From positions 51,223-115,222 of the forward strand of contig JAADHN010000121.1 of NCBI GenBank assembly GCA_013151865.1: a stretch of DNA of 64,000 nt. The letters run 5' to 3'. Below the pieces are notes generated by a model. The model had not been told where the DNA came from, made no database searches, and saw nothing but the letters and a program-made list of their open reading frames with translations. Below, one piece after another: positions 52,676 to 60,981 of this stretch; position 1 is the stretch's first letter, and each line of letters begins with the position of its first letter. A program made the position numbers and the translations under genes. This DNA is from Kiritimatiellota bacterium (GTDB lineage Bacteria; Verrucomicrobiota; Lentisphaeria; Oligosphaerales; JAADHN01).

Positions 52676-54049
52676 TCATCGATACGCAGGGCAGCCTCGG
52701 ACCATTTCCCGAAGATCTTCGAGAATGCGCAGGTGCAGGGGACCGTGCACGCCGCCGTACCGGGTCTCGAAGTCCGACACGGAGATGTGCTCGCGCACGT
52801 CTCGGAGGTCCGGCGGGAAGAAGGCATACCCGGCGAACCCGGCGCCGAGTCGTTCCTGGAGCTTCAGGGCACGCTGCGGGGCCGCGGCGGCGCTTTCGGC
52901 CAGGGCGCTGCCGGCCAGGGCGGCCAGCAGGTGGACATAACTGAACCCCGTCGGAGTCAGGCTGGCCCGGACTTCCTGCTCCAAAGCCGCCGAAAACGCA
53001 GCATCTTCTCCTTGAAGCAGGGAGAGGACCGCGGCGCGCAGCAGTAGGGGCCACACATCCCGTCGTTCGCTTAGCGGCACGATCATGGGGTACCGCCGGA
53101 TTCGCTCGCGAACGTCCGCGCCGACGGTAATCTTGAGGCGTGTCTCGAGATCGAGATTGCCGGAGGCCAGGGCGAGGGCCGCCAATGCGGCACTGTTTTC
53201 CCGACCGGGCGGGGCCCCGGCTTTCGTGGCCTCCCGGACCCTGCGGAACAGGAACACCACGGCCTCTTCCGGGGACGATTCCCAGCCGTGCCGTTCGAGC
53301 ACGCCGAGCAGGCGTAAGGTCTCCTTTGCCGGGACGCCTGTGCCGAGTTCCGCCGGCGGCAGGAAGCGACAGAGAAGCGTTTTCGGCAGGCGGAAGCGTC
53401 GGTATCGGATCAGAATCCGGCTGTCGTCTATGCTCAGAGACGAGACACGACCGAAAAACGCATCGAGCCGGCCCTGACGCATGTACTGGTCCACTTTTCT
53501 CTCGACCCACCACTGGGCCACGAAGCCGGGAACAGGGCGGGAACCCACCAGGAAATCCCGGACTTCGATGGCCACCTCCCGTTCCGCAACAGTGGGCCGA
53601 AAGAGGAACGACAGGTTCCACCACCAGCCCCGCAGCAACCCGCCGCACGGGGCGCTGATCCGCGCCCGGAACCAACCGTCCACGAAAGTCACGGCCAAAG
53701 GGCCGTCGGATTCGCTCAGGAAAAGCGACAACAGCAAATTGACGTCATGCTCGGACAAACGCGTCATCTTCGTCTTGTCCGGCCCGAGCTGGTCCGGCTG
53801 GCAGCGGCGGTACAAGACCGCGAGGCGTGTGCGTTCTCCCGCCGAAAACACTCGGGCTTTTCGAGCGGTGACCCCGGGTCGGCGCGAGACCCCGCTGAAG
53901 ATATAAGCGGCGCTCGCCCCGACCAGGACGAACAAGACCAAAAGGAGCACGCGCAAGCCCCGGAACCACCCGGACCGGGACCGGCGATGCCGTCGGCGTC
54001 GCCGGTCGATACGGACGGGGACCGGTGCGGACGGTTCTGTGGCAGGCAT
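52676..54049 (-). CDS. membrane-anchored protein of unknown function
   Basis: 457 residues from ATG 54049, with GGAGG ten bases upstream. A very basic N-terminus (RIDRRRRRHRRSRSGWFR) is followed by a single membrane helix (LRVLLLVLFVLVGASAAYIF, about 30-50), so the rest lies outside the cytoplasm. The middle (about 90-220) contains SEHDVNLLLSLFL and strands FVDGWFRARISAP and EVAIEVRDFLVGS, reminiscent of PVC envelope proteins of unknown function. The C-terminal half is helical and Ala/Leu-rich (EDAAFSAALEQEVRASL). No family is recognised. It precedes the phosphoesterase chimera on the same strand with a 39-base gap and may be co-transcribed. Confidence 0.7.
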   Translation of the reverse strand: MPATEPSAPVPVRIDRRRRRHRRSRSGWFRGLRVLLLVLFVLVGASAAYIFSGVSRRPGVTARKARVFSAGERTRLAVLYRRCQPDQLGPDKTKMTRLSEHDVNLLLSLFLSESDGPLAVTFVDGWFRARISAPCGGLLRGWWWNLSFLFRPTVAEREVAIEVRDFLVGSRPVPGFVAQWWVERKVDQYMRQGRLDAFFGRVSSLSIDDSRILIRYRRFRLPKTLLCRFLPPAELGTGVPAKETLRLLGVLERHGWESSPEEAVVFLFRRVREATKAGAPPGRENSAALAALALASGNLDLETRLKITVGADVRERIRRYPMIVPLSERRDVWPLLLRAAVLSLLQGEDAAFSAALEQEVRASLTPTGFSYVHLLAALAGSALAESAAAAPQRALKLQERLGAGFAGYAFFPPDLRDVREHISVSDFETRYGGVHGPLHLRILEDLREMVRGCPAYR

Positions 54050-54199
54050 GGAGATTCGACCTCCCCGGCAAACGTCCCTGACCGTCGGCGCCCGGAGAAC
54101 GGGCACACACGCCGCCAAAATCGCAGGGTGGTTGAAAACTGCCCGGACGCTTCTGTGGAAACAAGGAGTTCGCCTGCGGTTCGGACGGCTTCCAGCCGT

Positions 54200-55228
54200 T
54201 CAATCAACACGCCGCACGTCGATCCGCACCTCGAAGGCGCGCGATTCGCCGCCCTCCAGAATGCAATGGGGAGCATTCTGTATTTCGGCGAGACGCCCGC
54301 CCACCCGGCAATTGGACGGTTCGATCCCCGTGACGTACGCGCCCTGCCCCATCATCTTCCAATGCACGATCCAGGGCAGCTCTCGCTTCCGGCAGCGCAC
54401 CGTGACAGACAGTCCGGTCTGCGGACTGTGCAGGGTCAGACCGGCAAACCCGTCCGCGTCGGCAGGGATGTCGTGATAGAACACCTGTTCGGAGTAACCG
54501 GGCGTGGGGGGTTGCATTTTCCACCAGCGTTCGAGCCCGGACGCGGCCTCATCGTCCCGAGGGGCGACTTTGTGGGGTGCGGCGCCGAGAGTCGACGATT
54601 CGTGCACGACGGGGAACCCCCAGTTCGTGTGGTATAGAATGAAGACCGGCTCCGGGTTGAAGCCGCGATTGGTGACGGTGTCGGCGATGCGGATTTCGGT
54701 CCCGCCCAGTCGGGTCGAAATCCGCCGGACCAACTCAAGGTTCTCGCCGAAAAGACGGGCCTCGGTCATCTTGCCCTCCACGAAGAATTCGCACTCGTCG
54801 CCGTCCCACTCCTCCCCCGTACAGACATTCGTGGCCGGGATATTCGAGAGACGTCCGTGGAGCGGAAACTCTTCCCCGTCCACCTCGCACGGCCCCCCGA
54901 CATTGCGGAGTCCGCACCCGGTGAGCAGGCCCGCACCCCAGGTCCGGAGCCAATTCAGGCCACGGTCGTCGAAATAGGCGGGGGCGGCCGAGTCGGCGGG
55001 CGCGAGGTAGGCCAGCGGCACACCGGCGAATTCCGCCGGACCGATGTCCATGCCGCGGTCGAGGAGAACGGAGAAGCGCAGACCGGCCCCGCTCGACACT
55101 TGGGCTACGCGCATTCCCTGTTCGCGACCGTCGTCGAGCCGTACCGATCGAACTCCGGCCACCTGGGCCAGCCGTCCGGTATAGGCATCGACCTCCCGCC
55201 GGGTGAGGTCCAATCCGAAGAGGTTCAT
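54200..55228 (-). CDS. DUF4432 aldose 1-epimerase-like protein
   Basis: 342 residues. DUF4432 is a branch of the galactose mutarotase superfamily, often found with sugar catabolic genes. Landmarks: LDRGMDIGPAEFAGVPLAY near residue 58, RTWGAGLLTGCGLRNVGGP, PLHGRLSNIPA with the conserved His, LYHTNWGFPVV with a second His, and GIEPSNCRVGGR near the C-terminus with the Glu that acts as base in the superfamily. The protein is likely cytosolic and interconverts sugar anomers or epimers. ATG 55228 has AGGA at 8-base spacing and a candidate promoter upstream. A copy of the dispersed palindrome is inside the gene. Confidence 0.88.
   Translation of the reverse strand: MNLFGLDLTRREVDAYTGRLAQVAGVRSVRLDDGREQGMRVAQVSSGAGLRFSVLLDRGMDIGPAEFAGVPLAYLAPADSAAPAYFDDRGLNWLRTWGAGLLTGCGLRNVGGPCEVDGEEFPLHGRLSNIPATNVCTGEEWDGDECEFFVEGKMTEARLFGENLELVRRISTRLGGTEIRIADTVTNRGFNPEPVFILYHTNWGFPVVHESSTLGAAPHKVAPRDDEAASGLERWWKMQPPTPGYSEQVFYHDIPADADGFAGLTLHSPQTGLSVTVRCRKRELPWIVHWKMMGQGAYVTGIEPSNCRVGGRLAEIQNAPHCILEGGESRAFEVRIDVRRVD
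54904..54916. repeat. palindrome TGCGGAGTCCGCA, inside the DUF4432 gene
   Basis: Perfect 13-base copy. On the coding (minus) strand it is read TGC GGA CTC CGC AAT (CGLRN), the third of the three reading frames seen among the copies. Confidence 0.7.
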
Positions 55229-55310
55229 GGCAACGTTCCTTTCCAGGGGCCCGCTGCATCGACGTGTCGGCGGCGGCAACCCGTCGTTCTCTCAAGGTAA
55301 AGTCGGAATT

Positions 55311-55338
55311 ACAATACCCCGCTGTCCGGTGTAATCAA
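55311..55338 (-). promoter_or_regulatory. candidate promoter of the DUF4432 gene
   Basis: Minus strand TTGATT (55338-55333), 16-base spacer, TATTGT (55316-55311). Start codon about 76 bases after the predicted start. Confidence 0.45.
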
Positions 55339-55427
55339 CCTTTTTGTCCCGATCGACCCGAAGCCGGTGCGCCGGTGCGGAAAAGGCGTGGACAATCGGT
55401 CCTGCAGCACCTACATTCAGCATCGAG

Positions 55428-56195
55428 ATGTCACACCGTTGGATCAATCCGGCTGTTGCGACGGCGGCCGTGGTCTTGTGGGCGGCGGCCCTGGGGCTGA
55501 GCGGAGCCATGCGATGGTTGCACGCCGCCGTGGCCCGTCGGCCGGCGCCGTTGCGTCGCCCTCTTTCTTCGCTGCCGTCCCAAATCGGGCCGTATCGGCT
55601 CGAAAAAGAGTTTCCGCGACTGTCGCGGGAAGCGGAGGGCGCGTTGCGTGCCACGGCCTACCTCACCCGACTGTACCGGGACACTCGTCGCGGCCCCACC
55701 GATCCCGGTGGTGAGGTCCGCCTGCACTTGGCCTATTTCACGGGGACACCCGACACGGTGATCCATGTCCCTGAGATTTGCTACACCGCCGCCGGTGCCC
55801 GCGGCAGGGATATCGAACAGACCGAACTCGACCTCGGCTTCGACTCGGGGTCTGGTCGCCCCGCGGTCCGGACCGCGGCGGGAATGCCGGTCGAACTTCC
55901 CGTCGGTCCGGTTCCCGTGCGACTGTTCGAGTTCGTGCCGCCCGGGGGGGACAGACCGGCGACCGTGCTTTATTTTTTTATCGCCAACGGCAGACTGCTG
56001 GGTATGCCGGAACAGGTTCGGGCGCTGGTTTTCGACCTGCGCAACCGCCGAGCCTACTGGTGTAAGGTGGAAATCTGGGTCCGTCATGCACGGGAGCGCT
56101 CGGTAGTGCGCCGCGCGGCAACCGAGTTTCTGCGGGTCATGCTGCCGGAGATTCTCGCGTGCCTGCCCCGGAACCGCGACTTGAACGCACCTTGA
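55428..56195 (+). CDS. epsI: exosortase-associated EpsI family protein (DUF3485)
   Basis: 255 residues. One N-terminal membrane helix (ATAAVVLWAAALGLSGAM, about 11-28) anchors a periplasmic DUF3485/EpsI domain: LPSQIGPYRL, TAYLTRLYRD, and the family hallmark TVIHVPEICYTAAG, with the conserved Cys at residue 118, then LFEFVPPGG and ATVLYFFIANG. EpsI proteins are encoded with exosortases and exopolysaccharide genes and may process or anchor surface proteins or polysaccharides. No exosortase is in this window. ATG 55428 has a weak upstream site; a longer upstream frame has no support. It is followed 18 bases later by the giant TPR protein, surely in one operon. Confidence 0.82.
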   Translation: MSHRWINPAVATAAVVLWAAALGLSGAMRWLHAAVARRPAPLRRPLSSLPSQIGPYRLEKEFPRLSREAEGALRATAYLTRLYRDTRRGPTDPGGEVRLHLAYFTGTPDTVIHVPEICYTAAGARGRDIEQTELDLGFDSGSGRPAVRTAAGMPVELPVGPVPVRLFEFVPPGGDRPATVLYFFIANGRLLGMPEQVRALVFDLRNRRAYWCKVEIWVRHARERSVVRRAATEFLRVMLPEILACLPRNRDLNAP

Positions 56196-56213
56196 ACGCA
56201 GAAAGGTCTCCGG

Positions 56214-59200
56214 ATGAAGCGTCGGGTCAATCTTGGCTTGCTTGTTTTCGTGGTCGGTGGGGCATTGGTCCTGGCGTTCTTGGCGGTCGTCTTGTATCGG
56301 GCGCGCCGCGACCCGCGCCGTTTCCGCGTCCGGGCCGCGCGCCAGGCCCGTGCCGGGGAGTATGAAAAGGCCGCGGCGAACTATGCTCGAGCCATTCGGC
56401 GGAACGACCGGGACCCGGCAACGTATCTCGAATTTGCCCGGACCCTCGCGAAACTTCCTCCTCAGCCGCCGGAAACCGCGCTGGCGCGTACGCAACAGAT
56501 GGTCAGCGCTCTCGAGCACGCCGTGGAACTGGATCCCGGGGCGGGCGAGGCCCGTGCACGATTGATGAACTACTATCTGGGCACGGCTCGCGCTACGCGC
56601 GCGCCCGAAGCCTGGCAACTGGTTAAGGAACGGAGCGGCGCCATACTCGCTTCGCTCAAACGTCACAACCAGAAGCCGGGTATTCCGCTGCTGCGAGCCC
56701 GGGCCCTGGCATCGAGCCATCTGCTGCAGTTGCAGCCCGATCCCGCCCGCCCTCGGATCGCCGCCGTACTGGCTCAGCTCGAGGCGGTCCATGAACAAGC
56801 GCCCGAGGATCCGCTGATCCCGATCCAGATCGCCCGCTGGCACGCTGCGGCGGCCGCTGCGGCGCGCCGGGACGGAAAAGAAAAAGCGGCCGACGTCGAA
56901 TGGGCCCGGGCCGACCGACTCGTGCCCGAGAACTCCCCGGTCTTCGCGACGCGTGTGGCGCGGTTGCGACTGGCCCTCGATGCCGGCCGTGTCTCCGGCA
57001 AAGAGTTTCGGAACAACCTTGCGGAACTCGACCCGCTCGCCGCTTCGCAGCAGGACTCTTTCGCCCTCCGGCAACTGGCCCAGCTTTGGTTGCTGGCTCC
57101 GGCAGCATCGAAAGCAGACCGGACCGACAGCCTCGAACATGCCGAAGCCCTGCTCCGTCGGACCGTCCGGGCGAATCCGCTCGACGTCGCGGCCCGTTTG
57201 GAGCTGGCGGACGTTCTGCGCCGCCGGGGGCGCGTGGACGATGCCCTCGATCTGGCCGAGAACGTCCGGCGCCGGAGCGAAAAGCTGCCCGTCGGCGTCG
57301 TTGCGGTCACGGCGCGGTATTACGCCCCCGCGGCCGGACTCATTGTGGCCGATCTCTGCCTGGACCGTGCGGCCGCCGCAACGGCCGCGGCGTCTCGGGC
57401 AGTGTTCATCGCACGCGCCCGAAAAGTTTTGGATGACGTGGCCGCGTCTCCGCGCTTCGCCGCCGCGGTCACGGTGCGCCGAGTTCGTCTCGAGCTGCTG
57501 GAGGGCCGCCCGGGCCCCGCCCTCGACCTGCTGGGTGTCGCAGGGCCTGCCGGCTCTCGTCGAGACCCGGCGCGGGCGCGATTGTCGGTAACCGTACTCG
57601 AAGCCGCCGGCGAGACGGGTGAGGCCGTCCGGCGTCTCGAGGCCCTGATCAAATCCGGCGCCGGGTCGAGGGTGTCGGACCCGCTGCACCTTGCCGCCCT
57701 GGAATTGAGGGCCGGGCGTCCCGCCGCCGCGCTGAAAGTCGTCGCCGGCGTGCTTGCAGACCGTCCGCGCCAGGTTCGGGCCCGGGTGCTCGAGTTTCTC
57801 GCACTGGCGGATCTCGCCCGGCGTCGGGACATCCAGGGGGATCTCAAGGCGCAGGAAACACTGGTCCGAGCCCGGGCCGCGTTCGACCGGTTCCAACTGG
57901 AGACGGCCCCGCCTGAGGTCGTGCTCGCCGCGATTCGACTGCTGGATTGGTTCGGCCTCGTGAACGACGCGGGTCGACTCTCGGCTCGCGCGACATCGGT
58001 GGACGCGCCGTCGCTTTCGCTTGTGCGGGCCCAGGTCGCGTTCGCTTTGCGCCAGGGGCGGAAAGCCGAGGCTGCGGCTGCAATTCGTCGCGCTCAACGA
58101 CTGTACCCGGACAATCCCAGTCTGGCCCGGGCGGCGGCCGAACTTGACCGTGGCGGTCCGTTCCCGGCAATCACCCGGCTGCTCGTCCCTGCCGCCGGCG
58201 ACGGGATCGCCCCGTTGCTGGCCTGGGCCGACTACTGCGCCGCGACCGGCAGAGGGGTCGAGGCCGGTCGGGCCCTGCGCGATGCTGAGCAGGCCGCACC
58301 CTCCGACCCGCGCGTGTTGCGGGCGTGTTTCGCCGCAGCGCTGGCCCGGAGTGATTCGACTGCGGCGGCGCAGCTTGCAGACCGGCTGGACCGCCTCGAG
58401 CGAGATCCGATCAGGACCGCATTGCGCCGTGCCCGCATCGCTATACGCCGCCGTGAGTACGACCAGGCCGAAGCCCTGGTTCGCGGGGCCGTCGAACGCC
58501 GACCCCTCGGCTCCGAGGGTTGGTGGTTGCTGGGTGAAATCCTGCGTGCCAAACGGAACTTCCGGGGCGCCGCAGACGCGTACGGGCGGGCGCTTCGACT
58601 CAGACCCGAACTCGTGCCGGCGCGTTCGGGGCTTGCGGAAATCTTGTCGCTTCAGGGCGAGCGGCGCGCGGCCGTGGCCGAACTCGAGGAAGCCGCAGCC
58701 CTCCTCCCGGAGGACTTCGTTCTCTGGCAGACCTGTCTCGACGCGCTCGGCGTCGACGAGCCGGACCGGGCCGTCCGACTGCGAGAACGGTTGGCGAAGC
58801 GCCTGCCAGGCGATCATCGCAACCGGCGAGCCCTGGCCGCACTGCAGGCGCGCCTTGGCCGAGAAGGCGAGGCAGAGAAGCTGCTTACGGATTTGGTGGC
58901 GGAAACGCCCGGCGACCCGGGCGATGCGTGGGCATTGGCTCGGTTCTACGACCGGCGTGGGAATCATGCCAAAGGCAAGGCCGTTATGCGGGCGTTCCTG
59001 GCGAGAAAGGACGGCAAGCCCGACTTTACAGCCCGGCTTCTCTACGCCCGATACCTCGCCGCCACTAGCTTGGACAAAGAAGCCCGCGAAGCGTATCGCC
59101 GGGCCATGGAAATCGAGGATGAGAAAACCCTGCCTGCCACGCTCGAATTGGCCCGAACCCTCATGCGTCGGCGCCGAGTGGCGGAGGCCTTGCCTTATTT

Positions 59201-60752
59201 CAAGCGCGCGGCCGCCACGGTTCGGGACCGGGGCGTGCTGGCCTCCTACATTGGGGCGCTCGCAGCGGCCGGACGGGACAAGGAAGCCATGGTGCAACTG
59301 GCGGTCTACAAGAAGCGATTCGGGGCAGACTCCGGGTCGGCCGTGCTGGCTGGGCTGATGTGGGCGCATCGCGGGGACGTCCGGAAGGCCGCCGCCGCCT
59401 TCGACCGAGCCGTCCAGCTCGGTCCGCGGGACGCCCGGGCTTTCTTTCTCAGAGCCCGATTCCGTTTTCAGTATCGCTCGGCGGGGCAGTGGGCGCGGAT
59501 TCGGGACGATCTCAGAAAAGCCATTGAACTCAGCCCGCGATTCTTGCCGCCGCGCGAACTCTTGACCGAGTGGTACCTTGAGAGTCGCCCGCCGGACCGC
59601 GGCGCAGCGGCCGCGGAACTGCGTAAGATCCTCGAATTCCGCCCTGACTACACCCCCGCACGACTCCAACTCGCCGACCTGTTCTTGTCGGCCGGGAAGT
59701 ATTGGGAATTGCAGAGCTTTCTCGACGAATCACGCCGACGTTTGCCCGGCTTGGCGGTTTGGGACCGGATTTCCGCTGCCTTGGCAGCCGCCCGGGGCAA
59801 ACCGGAAGCCGCCTTGATGGAACTCGAACGCTTCTACCGGAAAGAGCAGAACGCCGCGGCCCTTGAACTCTACGCCGGTGCGTTGATTGGGACAGGAAAA
59901 GTCGACAAGTGTATCGACGTGCTTTCGGCGCCTTCCGTCCCGGCGGCCACCCCGTTGCTCCGGGCCCTGAAGGGGCGCGCCCTGGTCGCCGTGGGCCGAA
60001 AAACAGCGGGGCAGGCCGAGTTGGCGGCGGCCCTCGAACTGGCGGCAACGCGGAACACACAACTGCTCGAAGTGATCGCCCAGGTCGCCCGCGCCCTCTC
60101 GCCGCCCCAAGCCGCGGCATTGCTCGATACGGCCGGAGACAAGATCCCGACCCGCAGGTTCGAGTTCGAGTCGGCGGCGGCCGACGTGCTCCGTGGGGCT
60201 GGGGATTATGCCGCCGCCGTCGCGCGGCTCGCAGCATTGCACCCGCAGCAAGTCGAACCGCCCAAACGCCGAGCCGCACTCTTGAAAGGGTTGGCTTCCC
60301 TGTACGTCCTGCTCGGGCGGTTCGAGGAGGCCCAATCCACTTACCGTCAGGTGCTGCGGATCACACCCGATGACGCAGCCGTCCTCAACGATTTGGCTTT
60401 TCTGTTGACGGAGCACCTGGACCGTCCGGAGAGTGCGGCGCCTTTGGCGGAAAAGGCCCTCGAGCGCAGCGAGCCCTATTCGCGCATTCACGCCGCGGCC
60501 CTCGATACCTTGGGATGGACCCGGTTTCGCGCCGGAAAACATGGACCTGCGGAGTTCGCACTCCGGCAGAGTGTCCAGGAATGGCCGCAGGTCGGAAATC
60601 GCCTGCACTTGGCGCAGGTGTTGGCGAGCACAGGTCGTAAAGACGAGGCCCGTTCTCTTATCGCCGCTGCCGAGAAAGCGGCGCGTCATGCATCCGACCG
60701 TGCCGCTTTGGCGCGGATCGAAAGTGTCCGGAAAAAGGTGCTGGGCCCCTGA
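56214..60752 (+). CDS. giant membrane-anchored TPR-repeat protein
   Basis: 1512 residues. One N-terminal membrane helix (LGLLVFVVGGALVLAFLAVVL) is followed by TPR helices along almost the whole chain, for example AGEYEKAAANYARAIRRNDR, RDAEQAAPSDPRVLRACFAA and FEEAQSTYRQVLRITPDDAA. The C-terminal end has the classic LDTLGWTRFRAGKHGPAEF stretch seen in PEP-CTERM/exosortase-associated TPR proteins (PrsT-like). With EpsI immediately upstream it probably works as a periplasmic scaffold in polysaccharide export or surface-protein sorting. ATG 56214 has AAAGG upstream. One imperfect copy of the dispersed palindrome is near the 3' end. Confidence 0.85.
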   Translation: MKRRVNLGLLVFVVGGALVLAFLAVVLYRARRDPRRFRVRAARQARAGEYEKAAANYARAIRRNDRDPATYLEFARTLAKLPPQPPETALARTQQMVSALEHAVELDPGAGEARARLMNYYLGTARATRAPEAWQLVKERSGAILASLKRHNQKPGIPLLRARALASSHLLQLQPDPARPRIAAVLAQLEAVHEQAPEDPLIPIQIARWHAAAAAAARRDGKEKAADVEWARADRLVPENSPVFATRVARLRLALDAGRVSGKEFRNNLAELDPLAASQQDSFALRQLAQLWLLAPAASKADRTDSLEHAEALLRRTVRANPLDVAARLELADVLRRRGRVDDALDLAENVRRRSEKLPVGVVAVTARYYAPAAGLIVADLCLDRAAAATAAASRAVFIARARKVLDDVAASPRFAAAVTVRRVRLELLEGRPGPALDLLGVAGPAGSRRDPARARLSVTVLEAAGETGEAVRRLEALIKSGAGSRVSDPLHLAALELRAGRPAAALKVVAGVLADRPRQVRARVLEFLALADLARRRDIQGDLKAQETLVRARAAFDRFQLETAPPEVVLAAIRLLDWFGLVNDAGRLSARATSVDAPSLSLVRAQVAFALRQGRKAEAAAAIRRAQRLYPDNPSLARAAAELDRGGPFPAITRLLVPAAGDGIAPLLAWADYCAATGRGVEAGRALRDAEQAAPSDPRVLRACFAAALARSDSTAAAQLADRLDRLERDPIRTALRRARIAIRRREYDQAEALVRGAVERRPLGSEGWWLLGEILRAKRNFRGAADAYGRALRLRPELVPARSGLAEILSLQGERRAAVAELEEAAALLPEDFVLWQTCLDALGVDEPDRAVRLRERLAKRLPGDHRNRRALAALQARLGREGEAEKLLTDLVAETPGDPGDAWALARFYDRRGNHAKGKAVMRAFLARKDGKPDFTARLLYARYLAATSLDKEAREAYRRAMEIEDEKTLPATLELARTLMRRRRVAEALPYFKRAAATVRDRGVLASYIGALAAAGRDKEAMVQLAVYKKRFGADSGSAVLAGLMWAHRGDVRKAAAAFDRAVQLGPRDARAFFLRARFRFQYRSAGQWARIRDDLRKAIELSPRFLPPRELLTEWYLESRPPDRGAAAAELRKILEFRPDYTPARLQLADLFLSAGKYWELQSFLDESRRRLPGLAVWDRISAALAAARGKPEAALMELERFYRKEQNAAALELYAGALIGTGKVDKCIDVLSAPSVPAATPLLRALKGRALVAVGRKTAGQAELAAALELAATRNTQLLEVIAQVARALSPPQAAALLDTAGDKIPTRRFEFESAAADVLRGAGDYAAAVARLAALHPQQVEPPKRRAALLKGLASLYVLLGRFEEAQSTYRQVLRITPDDAAVLNDLAFLLTEHLDRPESAAPLAEKALERSEPYSRIHAAALDTLGWTRFRAGKHGPAEFALRQSVQEWPQVGNRLHLAQVLASTGRKDEARSLIAAAEKAARHASDRAALARIESVRKKVLGP
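60548..60560. repeat. palindrome variant TGCGGAGTTCGCA
   Basis: One mismatch from consensus, inside the TPR gene, read as GCG GAG TTC GCA (AEFA). Confidence 0.45.
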
Positions 60753-60981
60753 GCGCGGCCCCGGGTTCGCGGCCAAGATGGAACATAGGAGAATGGTCCG
60801 GCGCCGACGTTGCGTCGTCACGGCTGTGGGGCTGATCGGAGCCCCCGCCGCCCCGCCGGCGCCGGTGGCCCCAGGCTTGCGGGCGGTGCGGTGAACCCGC
60901 GGCTTGAACGAAAGGCTCAGTGACTCGGGGGCGCGGGTACGGAGCCATGCAGCAGCAAAAAGGACATACGGCGCAGAGACC

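Noticed and set aside
55431..59669. 1412-residue minus-strand open frame opposite the giant TPR gene
   Set aside because: Shadow of the TPR gene caused by GC-rich codon bias; no recognisable domain, and it crosses the EpsI/TPR gene boundary.
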